Part shown: positions 1 to 8,202 of the stretch, piece by piece
Position numbering within the stretch: position 1 is the stretch's first letter
How the letters are laid out: the number at the start of each line of letters is the position of its first letter
Assembly: GCA_014380155.1 (NCBI GenBank)
Contig: JACMKJ010000093.1
Coordinates: 1 to 27,274, forward strand
Reading direction: 5' to 3'
DNA length: 27,274 bases
From: Rhizobacter sp.
Lineage (GTDB): Bacteria; Pseudomonadota; Gammaproteobacteria; Burkholderiales; Burkholderiaceae_C
Notes under the pieces: generated by a model
The model's database searches: none
What the model saw: only the letters and a program-made list of their open reading frames with translations
What the model was told of the DNA's origin: nothing
Program-made: the position numbers and the translations under genes

Positions 1-2
1 AG

Positions 3-80
3 GCGCAGAACTATTTCTGGCAATGCCCGGGCTGCCACAGCTGGGACAGCTATCCGCCCACACGGCTCGAAGATCAATAA
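3..80 (+). CDS. lapB: LapB (YciM), C-terminal end only
   Basis: Only the last 25 codons are present and the gene runs off the left edge. The readable tail has aromatic residues followed by CPGCHSW and ends in LEDQ-stop. This matches the C-terminal rubredoxin-like metal-binding segment of LapB, of which one CxxC knuckle (residues 8-11 of the fragment) is visible. In known bacteria LapB is an inner-membrane TPR protein that regulates LpxC turnover and coordinates lipopolysaccharide assembly. The next genes make LPS heptose, which supports the call. hldA starts 12 bases after the stop, so the three genes are probably co-transcribed. The identity rests on a short fragment plus context. Confidence 0.8.
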   Translation, partial: AQNYFWQCPGCHSWDSYPPTRLEDQ

Positions 81-92
81 GCTCGCTGCCTC

Positions 93-1034
93 ATGACCCA
101 GACCGCCGCGCCGACCCGCGAACAGCTCGCCGCCGCCCGCGTGCTGGTGGTCGGCGACGCCATGCTCGACCGCTACTGGTTCGGCGCCGTCGAGCGCATC
201 TCGCCTGAAGCCCCCGTGCCGGTGGTGCGCGTGAACCGCGAAGAAGAGCGCCTGGGTGGCGCGGCCAACGTGGCCTTGAACGTCAAGACACTGGGCGTGC
301 AAACGACGCTGCTCACCGTGGTGGGTGAAGACGAGCCCGCACGCAAGCTGCAGCAGCTGCTTGAACAAAAAGGAGTGAAGACCCTGCTCGGCCACGACCC
401 GCAGCTCTACACCATCGTCAAGCTGCGTGTGATCGGCCGTTCGCAGCAGCTGATCCGCGTCGACTTCGAAAACACGCCCGACCACGAAGTCCTGGCCGAC
501 ATGCTGGGCGACTTCGAAAAGGCTTTGCCCCAACACGACGCCGTGCTGTTCTCCGACTACGGCAAAGGCGGGCTGGAGCACATTCCGCGCATGATCGAGA
601 TGGCCCGCAAGGCCGGCAAGCCGGTGCTGATCGACCCCAAGGGCAGCGACTACAACCGTTATGCCGGCGCCACCGTCATCACCCCCAACCGCGCCGAGCT
701 GGCTCAGGTGATCGGCCCCTGGAGCAGCGAAGCCCAGTTGCAAGAGCGCGCCCAGGCGCTGCGCCAGAAGCTGGGCCTCGACAGCCTGGTGCTCACACGT
801 TCGGAAGAAGGCATGTCTTTGTTCGACGCGTCGGGCGAGACCCGTGTGCACGCGCAGGCACGCGAGGTGTTCGACGTCACCGGCGCGGGCGACACCGTGA
901 TCGCCACGCTCGCTGCCATGCTGGCCTGCGGCCTGAGCCTGAGCGAAGCACTGCCCATCGCCAACCGGGCTGGCGGCATCGCGGTGGGCAAGTTCGGCAA
1001 CGCCACGCTCACTTTCGAGGAGCTGTTCGAATGA
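93..1034 (+). CDS. hldA: D-glycero-beta-D-manno-heptose-7-phosphate kinase (stand-alone kinase domain)
   Basis: The enzyme phosphorylates heptose 7-phosphate at C1 in the cytoplasm, an early step of ADP-heptose synthesis for the LPS inner core. The 313-residue protein is a PfkB/ribokinase-type kinase. It has an N-terminal GDAMLDRYW strand, a GGAANVA substrate loop at residues 55-61, and a DVTGAGDT anion-hole/catalytic motif at 261-268 with Asp267 as the likely base. It ends where the kinase domain ends, so the adenylyltransferase domain of the bifunctional E. coli HldE is absent. A separate hldC must lie elsewhere, as is usual in Burkholderiales. The first in-frame ATG was used; there is no clear Shine-Dalgarno. 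The stop overlaps the next start (ATGA), implying translational coupling with hldD. Confidence 0.95.
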   Translation: MTQTAAPTREQLAAARVLVVGDAMLDRYWFGAVERISPEAPVPVVRVNREEERLGGAANVALNVKTLGVQTTLLTVVGEDEPARKLQQLLEQKGVKTLLGHDPQLYTIVKLRVIGRSQQLIRVDFENTPDHEVLADMLGDFEKALPQHDAVLFSDYGKGGLEHIPRMIEMARKAGKPVLIDPKGSDYNRYAGATVITPNRAELAQVIGPWSSEAQLQERAQALRQKLGLDSLVLTRSEEGMSLFDASGETRVHAQAREVFDVTGAGDTVIATLAAMLACGLSLSEALPIANRAGGIAVGKFGNATLTFEELFE

Positions 1035-2038
1035 AAGTTGTCGTCACAGGGGCTGCCGGCATGATCGGCAGCAACATCGTCCACGGACTGAATGCCATCG
1101 GTATCGACGACGTGATCGCCGTCGACGACCTCACCGACGGCCCCAAGTACCGCAACCTGTTGAATGCCCGCATCAGCGACTACTTCGACAAGACCGAGTT
1201 CTACACGCGCTTTGCACGCGGCGACTTTGGCCACGTTGATGCCGTGCTGCACCAGGGCGCCTGCTCCGACACCATGGAGCACAACGGGCGCTACATGCTC
1301 GACACCAACTACCGGTGTTCCAAAGACCTGCTCGATGCTTGCCAGGCACAAGGCACGCGGCTGCTCTACGCATCGTCGGCTGCAACTTACGGCGCCAGCG
1401 ACGCCTTCCGCGAAGACCCCGCCTTCGAGCACCCACTCAACGTCTACGGCTACTCCAAGCTGCTGTTCGACAACGTGGTGCGGCGCATGTTGCCGACCGC
1501 CCAATCCGGCAAGAGCGCACAAGTCGCCGGCTTTCGCTACTTCAACGTCTACGGCCCGCGCGAGCAGCACAAGGGCCGCATGGCCTCGGTGGCGTTTCAC
1601 AACTTCAACCAGTTCCGCGACACCGGCAAGGTCAAGCTCTTCGGCGCCTATGGCGGTTATGCGCAGGGCGACCAGATGCGCGATTTCATCTCGGTCGACG
1701 ACGTGGTCGCGGTCAACCTCTGGTTCTTGCAGCACCCTGACCAGAGTGGCCTGTTCAACCTGGGCACCGGTCGGGCGCAGCCCTTCAACGATGTGGCCGT
1801 GGCGGTGGTCAACGCGTCGCGTGCCCTGAAAGGTGAAGCACCGCTGCCGCTGACCGAGCTGGTGAAACAAGGCCTGGTCGAATACTTCGACTTCCCTGAA
1901 GCGCTGGTGGGCAAGTACCAGTGCTACACGCAAGCCGACATGAGCGGCTTGGCTGCGGCCGGCTGCGAACACCGTTTCGCCGACGTGGCCACCGGCGTCG
2001 CGCGCTACGTCGAATGGATGGGTCGGCAGAAGGCCTGA
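1031..2038 (+). CDS. hldD: ADP-L-glycero-D-manno-heptose 6-epimerase
   Basis: This enzyme epimerises ADP-D,D-heptose to ADP-L,D-heptose, the activated precursor of the LPS inner core, using bound NADP+. The 335-residue protein is an extended short-chain dehydrogenase. It has the dinucleotide-binding GAAGMIGSN motif at residues 7-15, a serine-rich ASSAATYG strand near 114-121, and the catalytic YxxxK pair at Tyr139 and Lys143. The length agrees with the family. It begins inside the last codons of hldA (ATGA overlap) and is the last gene of the lapB-hldA-hldD run. A GC hairpin follows 13 bases after the stop. Confidence 0.96.
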   Translation: MKVVVTGAAGMIGSNIVHGLNAIGIDDVIAVDDLTDGPKYRNLLNARISDYFDKTEFYTRFARGDFGHVDAVLHQGACSDTMEHNGRYMLDTNYRCSKDLLDACQAQGTRLLYASSAATYGASDAFREDPAFEHPLNVYGYSKLLFDNVVRRMLPTAQSGKSAQVAGFRYFNVYGPREQHKGRMASVAFHNFNQFRDTGKVKLFGAYGGYAQGDQMRDFISVDDVVAVNLWFLQHPDQSGLFNLGTGRAQPFNDVAVAVVNASRALKGEAPLPLTELVKQGLVEYFDFPEALVGKYQCYTQADMSGLAAAGCEHRFADVATGVARYVEWMGRQKA

Positions 2039-2051
2039 CCCACCCCAAAGA

Positions 2052-2085
2052 AGCCCCCTGTCCGGTGGCCTTCCTCAAGGGGGCT
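2052..2085. repeat. GC-rich inverted repeat after hldD
   Basis: AGCCCCCT (2052-2059) and AGGGGGCT (2078-2085) form a perfect 8-bp stem around an 18-base loop. There is no T-run after it, so it is a poor intrinsic terminator. It resembles the short GC palindromes scattered between genes in Burkholderiales genomes, but only one copy is in this window, so repeat status is inferred. Confidence 0.45.
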
Positions 2086-2170
2086 GGCAAGCAGCACGAG
2101 CGACGCTAGAGTGCGTTCCGGGGTGTGGATCAGCTGCACCCTACAACAACACACTCAAGGGAGTTCAATC

Positions 2171-2503
2171 ATGTTCAAGAAGCTGCTGTGCGTGCTCGTC
2201 ATGCTGTTTGCGACCGCCACCGCGTGGGCCGCGGTCGACGTCAACAAGGCCGACCAAGCCGCGCTCGAATCGGTCAAGGGCATCGGCACCAAGGTGTCGG
2301 TGCGCATCCTCGACGAGCGCAAGAAGGGCCAGTTCAAGGACTGGGCCGACCTGATGAGCCGCGTGAAGGGCATCAAGGAAGGCGCTGCCACCAAGCTCTC
2401 GAAAGAAGGCCTGACGGTCAATGGCGCGAGTTTCGAAGCCGGTGCTCCAGCCACCAAGGCCGCAACCAAGAAGGAAGACAAGAAGAGCGCCGAGAAGAAG
2501 TAA
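2171..2503 (+). CDS. Secreted ComEA-type helix-hairpin-helix DNA-binding protein
   Basis: The 110-residue protein starts with a signal peptide (MFKK, a hydrophobic core, and an AWA/AV cleavage site after about residue 20). One helix-hairpin-helix domain follows, with VDVNKAD...LESVKGIG and a second hairpin around SRVKGIKEG. The tail is rich in lysine and alanine. Such proteins bind double-stranded DNA in the periplasm, and ComEA itself pulls transforming DNA through the outer membrane. This short form is widespread in Burkholderiales and not all copies are tied to competence. I chose the ATG at 2171 because a strong AAGGGAG lies 7 bases upstream and the signal peptide starts there. An upstream in-frame ATG at 2111 would add 20 residues that spoil the signal peptide. 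Confidence 0.85.
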   Translation: MFKKLLCVLVMLFATATAWAAVDVNKADQAALESVKGIGTKVSVRILDERKKGQFKDWADLMSRVKGIKEGAATKLSKEGLTVNGASFEAGAPATKAATKKEDKKSAEKK

Positions 2504-2528
2504 GCCTCGCGTTTCGCTTCAACCCAAG

Positions 2529-2560
2529 ACGACCTGCCGGCGCTGCGCGCCGCAGGTCGT
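2529..2560. terminator. Bidirectional hairpin between comEA-like gene and patatin gene
   Basis: ACGACCTG (2529-2536) pairs with CAGGTCGT (2553-2560), and the GC-rich interior extends the stem with one bulge. It lies between two convergent genes. The T-run on the + side is short (TTTGT), so termination efficiency is uncertain. Confidence 0.6.
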
Positions 2561-2563
2561 TTG

Positions 2564-3811
2564 TCATCCGAGCTCGGTGGTGTGGAAGTCGCTGTCGGGC
2601 ACCGGGCCACGCCGCTCGGCGCGACGCTCCCAGCCGAAGAAGCCCGTCACCTCGTCACGCCGCTCCATGGTGTCAGACACACCCAGCGCCACCAGCTCGC
2701 GGGTGTAGGCCGACTCAAACAACAGGTAGCTGGCCAGCGCCGCGCCGCGTGTGTCGGTGCCCTTGCCCGTCACGCCCACACCGCGCAACAAGGCGCGAAT
2801 GGGCGTGGGCAAGCTGTTCACATGCTTGGCGGCAATGTCATCCAGGCGCTGCGAAGGCGCGATCACCAGCACTTCGATCGGCCGCAGGCTGGTGTTGGCC
2901 AGCGCCTCGGGCGGCAGCAGTGCGAGCGTGTTGTTGATGCGCTGCAGGCGCTCCACATCCACCGCCAGTGCGTCCAGAAAGATGTTTGACAACGCATGGC
3001 CCGCGATCTGTGCAAAGTTGGGGTACGCACCACTGACCTTGCGCCGCCCCGGCGGCTCGTGCATGCGGCCGGCACCCACCACCAGGATGCGCCGCGCACC
3101 CAGGTGCACAGCCGGCGAGATGGGAGCCGACTGGCGCATCGAGCCGTCGCCAAAGAACTCGGTCACACCGTCGAAGTCCAGCGGCACCGCCGGAAAGACA
3201 AACGGAATGGCCGCCGACGCCAGCAGATGCGGCACCGTGATCGGCATGCGCACCGCCACCCGCTGAGAGCGGTTCCAGGGGGCAAACTCTTTGAGCGAGT
3301 CGTAGAAGGTCACGTGGGTGCCCGAGCTGTAGCTCGACGCCGTGACCGCGAGCGCCTGCAGGTGGCCCGACTCCATCACGCCGCGCAGGCGATCGACCGA
3401 CACCATCTTGTTGAGCAGCTCTTCGAGTGGTGAGTTGTCGAGCAGGGAGCGCAAACGAGCGCGCCGCCAGCGGGCGATCACCCAGCCGAGCGACATCATC
3501 GTGAGCCAGCGCGCTCCAGTGCGGATGACGCCAATGGTGTCGCTGCGGTACACCTGATCGGCATGAAAGTTTTCCCACACGTCGACTACCGCTGCCACGG
3601 CGGCGTCGAAGTCGTCGCAGTGGCTGGCCAAGGCTGCCGCGTTGATGGCGCCGGCCGAAGTGCCGGTGATCACCGGGAACGGGTTGCTGCGGTCCCAGGG
3701 CGCGGCGTCACGCCGTATCTTCGCCACCGCCTTCAGCACCCCCACCTGATAAGCGGCGCGGGCGCCACCGCCGGTGAGGATCAGCCCTGTCATCGGAATT
3801 GTTCTTGGCAT
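2564..3811 (-). CDS. Patatin-like phospholipase
   Basis: This is a serine lipid acyl hydrolase of the patatin family, 415 residues. The glycine-rich oxyanion loop GGGAR is at residues 14-18, the nucleophile elbow GTSAG has Ser52, and the catalytic Asp222 sits in FFGDGS. The usual motif is DGG or DGA; DGS is a modest variation. There is no signal peptide, so it probably acts in the cytoplasm or at the inner membrane. About 240 residues of the patatin core are followed by a C-terminal part that I do not recognise. It lies 92 bases downstream of dnaE on the same strand but has its own promoter-like TACACT 7 bases before the ATG. The substrate cannot be read from the sequence. Confidence 0.85.
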   Translation of the reverse strand: MPRTIPMTGLILTGGGARAAYQVGVLKAVAKIRRDAAPWDRSNPFPVITGTSAGAINAAALASHCDDFDAAVAAVVDVWENFHADQVYRSDTIGVIRTGARWLTMMSLGWVIARWRRARLRSLLDNSPLEELLNKMVSVDRLRGVMESGHLQALAVTASSYSSGTHVTFYDSLKEFAPWNRSQRVAVRMPITVPHLLASAAIPFVFPAVPLDFDGVTEFFGDGSMRQSAPISPAVHLGARRILVVGAGRMHEPPGRRKVSGAYPNFAQIAGHALSNIFLDALAVDVERLQRINNTLALLPPEALANTSLRPIEVLVIAPSQRLDDIAAKHVNSLPTPIRALLRGVGVTGKGTDTRGAALASYLLFESAYTRELVALGVSDTMERRDEVTGFFGWERRAERRGPVPDSDFHTTELG

Positions 3812-3818
3812 GCGCGCC

Positions 3819-3824
3819 AGTGTA
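3819..3824 (-). promoter_or_regulatory. Candidate -10 of patatin gene (leaderless spacing)
   Basis: TACACT on the minus strand ends 7 bases before the ATG at 3811, and no Shine-Dalgarno lies between. If used, transcription would start at or next to the A of the start codon. No good -35 is visible. Confidence 0.5.
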
Positions 3825-3903
3825 GACAGCGCGCATGCCGGCGCGGATCAGGGCCTGCCCTTGAACGTGGGGGCGGCGGCAGCGGCCGCAGCCAACACGG
3901 TGA

Positions 3904-6900
3904 CTATTCGTAAACCACGCGTGCTTTGCCGTGGCTGCCTTCGCGCCAGCGTGCGAGTGCGGCGTCGGTCGGGAAGAAGCGGCCTTCGTCGCCCAGGTCG
4001 AGTTCGCCACTCGCCGCGTCGCGCTGCAGCACCAGGCGCACGCCCAGGCCTTGGGCTACCGGGCCTTGTTCGGTGGTGATCTTGCGGCTCGGGAACTCGC
4101 GCAACACCTCGGCCACCGGCGGCACGCTGCCGTTCACTTCCACACGCAGGTACTTGCCAAAACGGCAGCGCGCGGTGGCCAGGTCCCAGACCTGCTGGAT
4201 GTTGAAACGCATGCCACCGGAGAAGCGGTCGGGCTGCACCTTGCCAAGCGCCACGATGAGTTCGTCGTCTTTCAGCAAGTCCTTGTTGGCGTTGAGCAGA
4301 TCTTCATTGACCACGGACTCGATGTACTCGCTCTTGTCGTCGAGCTTGAAGATGGCCACACGGCCACGCTGGCCGTTGATGACGCGAAGGTCACCGACGA
4401 TGCCCGCCAGGATCTGCGGCTCGCGTGAGTCTATGAGGTCTGCGATCTTGCGTTTGGCGAACTGGCGCACTTCGCCTTCGCTCTGGTCGAACAAGTGGCC
4501 CGAGAGGTAGAAACCCAGCGCCACTTTCTCCAGCGTCAGACGCTCCTTGATGCTCCAAGGTTCAGCCTGCACCAAGTCCGGCTCTTGCGTCGAAGCCGCA
4601 TGCGAGTCACCAAAGTCAAACAGACCTCCCTGGTCGGCGTGCGCCGCCTGGGTGTCGGCGTAATCGAACGCCAGCGGGACGCTCGCCACCATCATCGAGC
4701 GTTCGGCGTGCAGCAGGTCGAAGGCACCGGCCTTGATCAAGGCCTCGACCGTGCGCTTGTTGATGCGGCTGCGGTCGACCCGCGCGCAGAAGTCGAACAG
4801 GCTCTTGAACCGGCCACCTTCGGTGCGAGCCGCAACGATGGCCTCGATGGCGCTTTGCCCCGTGCCCTTCACGGCACCCAGGCCATAGCGCACGACCTTG
4901 TCGCTGACAGGATCGAAGCGGTAGGTGCCGGTGTTGACGTTGGGCGGCTCGAAGGTGAGGCCGAGCGCCACCGCATCGTCGTGGAAGATCTTGAGCTTGT
5001 CGGTGTCGTCGAGCGCCACGCTCATGTTGGCCGCAGTGAACTCGGCCAGGTAATGCACCTTCAGGTAGGCCGTGTGATAGGCCAGCAACGCGTAGGCCGC
5101 GGCGTGCGACTTGTTGAAGCCGTAACCCGCGAACTTCTCCATCAGGTCGAAGATCTCGTTGGCCAGCGGCTCGGCAATGTTGTTCTTGGCCGCACCTTCG
5201 GCGAAGGTGGCGCGGTGGGCCACCATCTCTTCGAGCTTCTTCTTGCCCATGGCGCGGCGCAGCAGGTCGGCGCCACCGAGCGAGTAGCCGCCCAGGCGCT
5301 GCGCCACCTGCATCACCTGCTCCTGGTAGACCATGATCCCGTAGGTTTCTTCCAGCACCTCTTTCATCAGCGGGTGCGGGTAGTCGACTTCTTCGCGGCC
5401 GTGCTTGCGCGCGCAGAAGCTCGGGATCAGGTCCATCGGGCCCGGGCGATACAGCGCCACCAGCGCAATGATGTCTTCGAACACGCTCGGCTTGGCGTCG
5501 CGGAGCATGCGTTGCATGCCCGAGCTTTCAAGCTGGAACACGGCGACGGTCTTGCCCTCGCTCATCAGGCGGTAGGCCGCACGGTCATCGAGCGGGATGT
5601 TCTCCAGCAAGAACCCGCGTTGGTCGGCGTGGCGCGCGCGAATGAACTCCTTGGCCATCTCCAGGATGGTCAGCGTGGCCAGGCCCAGGAAGTCGAACTT
5701 CACGAGGCCGATGGCTTCGACATCGTCCTTGTCGAACTGGCTCACCGCCGAGTCGCTGCCGGGCTGCATGTAGAGCGGGCAGAAGTCGGTGATCTTGCCC
5801 GGCGCGATCAGCACACCGCCGGCGTGCATGCCGATGTTGCGCACCATGCCTTCGACCCGCTCGGCCAGCGCCAGCAGCTCGGCGACTTCTTCTTCGTTCT
5901 TTTCGCGCTGCTCGATCTCGGGCGCTTCGGTGCGGGCGTAGATGAGCCCGGGGTCGGGCTTGTCGCCGGGGCGCGCCAACGTGACCGTCTTGCCGGGAGG
6001 TGCCGGCACCAGCTTGGCGATGCTGTCCACATGGCCGTAGCCCATGCCGAGCACACGGCCCACGTCGCGCAGCGCGGCCTTGGCGGCCATGGTGCCGAAG
6101 GTGGCGATCTGGCTCACGGCGTCGCGGCCGTACTTGTCTTTCACGTAGTCGATCACGCGATCGCGGTTGCCCTGGCAGAAGTCGATGTCGAAGTCGGGCA
6201 TCGACACGCGGTCGGGGTTCAGGAAACGTTCGAACAGCAGGTTGTAGCGCAGCGGGTCTAGGTCGGTGATCTTCAGCGAATAGGCCACCAGCGAGCCCGC
6301 ACCCGAGCCCCGGCCAGGGCCGACCGGGCAGCCGTTGTTCTTGGCCCAGATGATGAAGTCGGCCACGATCAGGAAGTAGCCCGGGAAACCCATCTTCAAG
6401 ATGGTCGTGATCTCGAACTCCAGGCGATCGACGTAGCGCTGGTGTTGTTTGGCACGCTCGGCTTCGTCGGGGTAGAGCTGGACCATCCGCTCCTTCAGGC
6501 CTTCGTGCGAGGCGTGGCGGAAATAAGCCTCCGGTGCCATGCGTTCGCCGTTGACTTCGGGTGTGGGGAAGTCGGGTAGTTGCGGCTTGCCGAGCACCAG
6601 CGAGAGGCTGCAACGTTTGGCGATCTCGACCGTGTTCTGCAAGGCGCTCGGCAGGTCGGCGAACAAGGCCTCCATCTGCGCCTGGGTCTTGAAGTACTGC
6701 TCGCGAGAGAAGCGTTTGACACGGCGCGGGTTGGTGAGTGTTTCACCTTCGGCAATGCAGGTGCGTGCCTCGTGCGCTTCAAAATCTTCAGGCGTCTGGA
6801 ACTGCACCGGGTGCGTGGCCACCACCGGCAGCTTCATCTGCGCGGCCAGCGGCACGGCAGCGCGCACGTGGGCTTCGTTACTGGGCAGGCCGGCGCGCTG

Positions 6901-7401
6901 CAGCTCGATGTAGAAGCGCTGCGGGAAGGTGGCCGCCAAACGCGTGGCCACGGCTTGCGCACGCTGTGTGTCTTGCGCCATCAAGGCCTGGCCGATGGCA
7001 CCGAGCTCCGCGCCCGACAGTGCAATCAAACCTTCGTTCAAGGCCGAGAGCCACTCCCACTTGAGCCAGGCCTGGCCGCGCGCGTTGGGGTCGAGCCAGC
7101 CGCGCGAGATCAGCTCGCACAGGTTGAGGTAGCCCTTTTTGCTTTGCACCAGCAGCACCAGGCGGCTGGGTTGTTTGTCGCCTTCGGTGGGCTCCAGCCA
7201 CACGTCAGCGCCGATGAGGGGCTTGACACCCTTCTTGCGCGCCGCGCTGTAAAACTTGACGGCACCGAAAAGGTTCGACAGATCGGTGATGGCGAGCGCG
7301 GCCTGGCCGTCAGCTGCAGCGGCACCTACCAGTTCGTCGATCCGCAGGGTGCCGTCGACAACGGAAAACTCGGTGTGGGTGCGCAGGTGAATGAAGGCCA
7401 T
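3904..7401 (-). CDS. dnaE: DNA polymerase III alpha subunit
   Basis: This is the replicative polymerase subunit, 1165 residues, close to the 1160 of E. coli DnaE. Visible domains in order are an N-terminal PHP domain (about 1-270, opening with LRTHTEFSVVDG), the C-family polymerase palm and fingers with VGPGRGSGAGS at 360-370, catalytic aspartates 403 and 405 in MPDFDIDF, a third likely catalytic Asp near 570 in KFDFLGL, a helix-hairpin-helix region, and a C-terminal OB-fold around residue 1000 (ILAGIVGDLRVINGQRG). It works with epsilon, theta, the beta clamp and the clamp loader. It is divergent from trhO. TAAAAT ends 6 bases before the ATG and there is no Shine-Dalgarno, so the mRNA may be leaderless. 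Confidence 0.98.
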   Translation of the reverse strand: MAFIHLRTHTEFSVVDGTLRIDELVGAAAADGQAALAITDLSNLFGAVKFYSAARKKGVKPLIGADVWLEPTEGDKQPSRLVLLVQSKKGYLNLCELISRGWLDPNARGQAWLKWEWLSALNEGLIALSGAELGAIGQALMAQDTQRAQAVATRLAATFPQRFYIELQRAGLPSNEAHVRAAVPLAAQMKLPVVATHPVQFQTPEDFEAHEARTCIAEGETLTNPRRVKRFSREQYFKTQAQMEALFADLPSALQNTVEIAKRCSLSLVLGKPQLPDFPTPEVNGERMAPEAYFRHASHEGLKERMVQLYPDEAERAKQHQRYVDRLEFEITTILKMGFPGYFLIVADFIIWAKNNGCPVGPGRGSGAGSLVAYSLKITDLDPLRYNLLFERFLNPDRVSMPDFDIDFCQGNRDRVIDYVKDKYGRDAVSQIATFGTMAAKAALRDVGRVLGMGYGHVDSIAKLVPAPPGKTVTLARPGDKPDPGLIYARTEAPEIEQREKNEEEVAELLALAERVEGMVRNIGMHAGGVLIAPGKITDFCPLYMQPGSDSAVSQFDKDDVEAIGLVKFDFLGLATLTILEMAKEFIRARHADQRGFLLENIPLDDRAAYRLMSEGKTVAVFQLESSGMQRMLRDAKPSVFEDIIALVALYRPGPMDLIPSFCARKHGREEVDYPHPLMKEVLEETYGIMVYQEQVMQVAQRLGGYSLGGADLLRRAMGKKKLEEMVAHRATFAEGAAKNNIAEPLANEIFDLMEKFAGYGFNKSHAAAYALLAYHTAYLKVHYLAEFTAANMSVALDDTDKLKIFHDDAVALGLTFEPPNVNTGTYRFDPVSDKVVRYGLGAVKGTGQSAIEAIVAARTEGGRFKSLFDFCARVDRSRINKRTVEALIKAGAFDLLHAERSMMVASVPLAFDYADTQAAHADQGGLFDFGDSHAASTQEPDLVQAEPWSIKERLTLEKVALGFYLSGHLFDQSEGEVRQFAKRKIADLIDSREPQILAGIVGDLRVINGQRGRVAIFKLDDKSEYIESVVNEDLLNANKDLLKDDELIVALGKVQPDRFSGGMRFNIQQVWDLATARCRFGKYLRVEVNGSVPPVAEVLREFPSRKITTEQGPVAQGLGVRLVLQRDAASGELDLGDEGRFFPTDAALARWREGSHGKARVVYE

Positions 7402-7407
7402 CTCGGC

Positions 7408-7413
7408 ATTTTA
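7408..7413 (-). promoter_or_regulatory. Candidate -10 of dnaE (leaderless spacing)
   Basis: TAAAAT on the minus strand, 5 of 6 matches to TATAAT, ends 6 bases before the dnaE ATG. The -35 would fall on the -10 region of the divergent trhO gene and is not recognisable. Confidence 0.55.
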
Positions 7414-7430
7414 GGGACGCCCCGCCTTCG

Positions 7431-7436
7431 TAGAAT
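7431..7436 (+). promoter_or_regulatory. Candidate -10 of trhO (leaderless spacing)
   Basis: TAGAAT, 5 of 6 matches to TATAAT, ends 7 bases before the GTG start at 7444. No ribosome-binding site lies between, so transcription would begin at the start codon. The -35 position overlaps the dnaE -10 on the other strand. Confidence 0.55.
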
Positions 7437-7443
7437 CGCCGGT

Positions 7444-8202
7444 GTGAAAGCAATTTTGAACATCTCGGCGTATCTGTTTGTGCCCTTGACGGACACACTT
7501 GCCCTGCGCGAGAGCATCCGCTCACAAGCCGCTGGCTTGGCCTTGAAAGGCACGGTCTTGCTGGCCGAAGAAGGCATCAACTTGTTTCTGGCCGGTGAGC
7601 CGGTGAAGGTGCGCGGTTTTGTGGCTTGGCTGCATGAAGACATGCGCTTCGTGGCGCTCGTGCCGAAGGAGAGTTGGTCAGACAACGTGCCCTTTGGCAA
7701 GCTGCTGGTGAAGGTCAAGCGCGAGATCATCCGCATGAACCACCCGACCGTGCGGCCCAAGGCCGGGCGCGCGCCGGCGGTGGACGCGAAGACCCTCGCG
7801 CGCTGGCTCGATGCCGGCCACGACGACGACGGCCGACCGGTGGTCACACTCGACACCCGCAACAGCTTCGAGATCGGCCACGGCCGCTTTCACAATGCCA
7901 TCGACTGGCACATCACCAAGTTCAGCGAGTTTCCGTCCCAGGTGCTCGCTCACCGAGACGAGCTGCGCGGCAAGCGCGTGGTGAGCTACTGCACCGGCGG
8001 CATCCGCTGCGAGAAGGCTGCGATCTTCATGGCGGAGGCCGGCATCGAGCATGTGGTGCAGCTCGACGGCGGCATCCTCAAGTACTTTGAAGAAGTCGGC
8101 GGCCAACACTTTGACGGCGACTGCTTCGTGTTCGACGAGCGTGAGGCGCTCGACGCCGCCCTGCGGCCTCAGGAGTTGAGTATCTCCAGCACGTCGGACT
8201 GA
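7444..8202 (+). CDS. trhO: tRNA uridine(34) hydroxylase TrhO (rhodanese family)
   Basis: TrhO (YceA) hydroxylates U34 of certain tRNAs, the first step toward 5-methoxyuridine or cmo5U at the wobble base. The 252-residue protein has the typical layout. An N-terminal acylphosphatase-like domain (residues 1-95, opening ILNISAY, with EEGIN at 42-46) is followed by a rhodanese domain carrying the catalytic-loop cysteine Cys183 in CTGGIRC, with Cys189 also conserved. The start is GTG at 7444. The open frame continues far upstream, but homology begins here and a promoter-like TAGAAT lies just before. The last 11 codons overlap the 3' end of the convergent DUF599 gene by 34 bases, and the tail SISSTSD lies in that overlap. 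Confidence 0.92.
   Translation: MKAILNISAYLFVPLTDTLALRESIRSQAAGLALKGTVLLAEEGINLFLAGEPVKVRGFVAWLHEDMRFVALVPKESWSDNVPFGKLLVKVKREIIRMNHPTVRPKAGRAPAVDAKTLARWLDAGHDDDGRPVVTLDTRNSFEIGHGRFHNAIDWHITKFSEFPSQVLAHRDELRGKRVVSYCTGGIRCEKAAIFMAEAGIEHVVQLDGGILKYFEEVGGQHFDGDCFVFDEREALDAALRPQELSISSTSD

Noticed and set aside
4495..6261. Long open frame (588 codons) on the + strand opposite dnaE
   Set aside because: It mirrors the third-codon GC bias of dnaE, has no recognisable motif, and its translation is rich in His, Arg, Val, Leu and Gln as is typical of antisense shadows.
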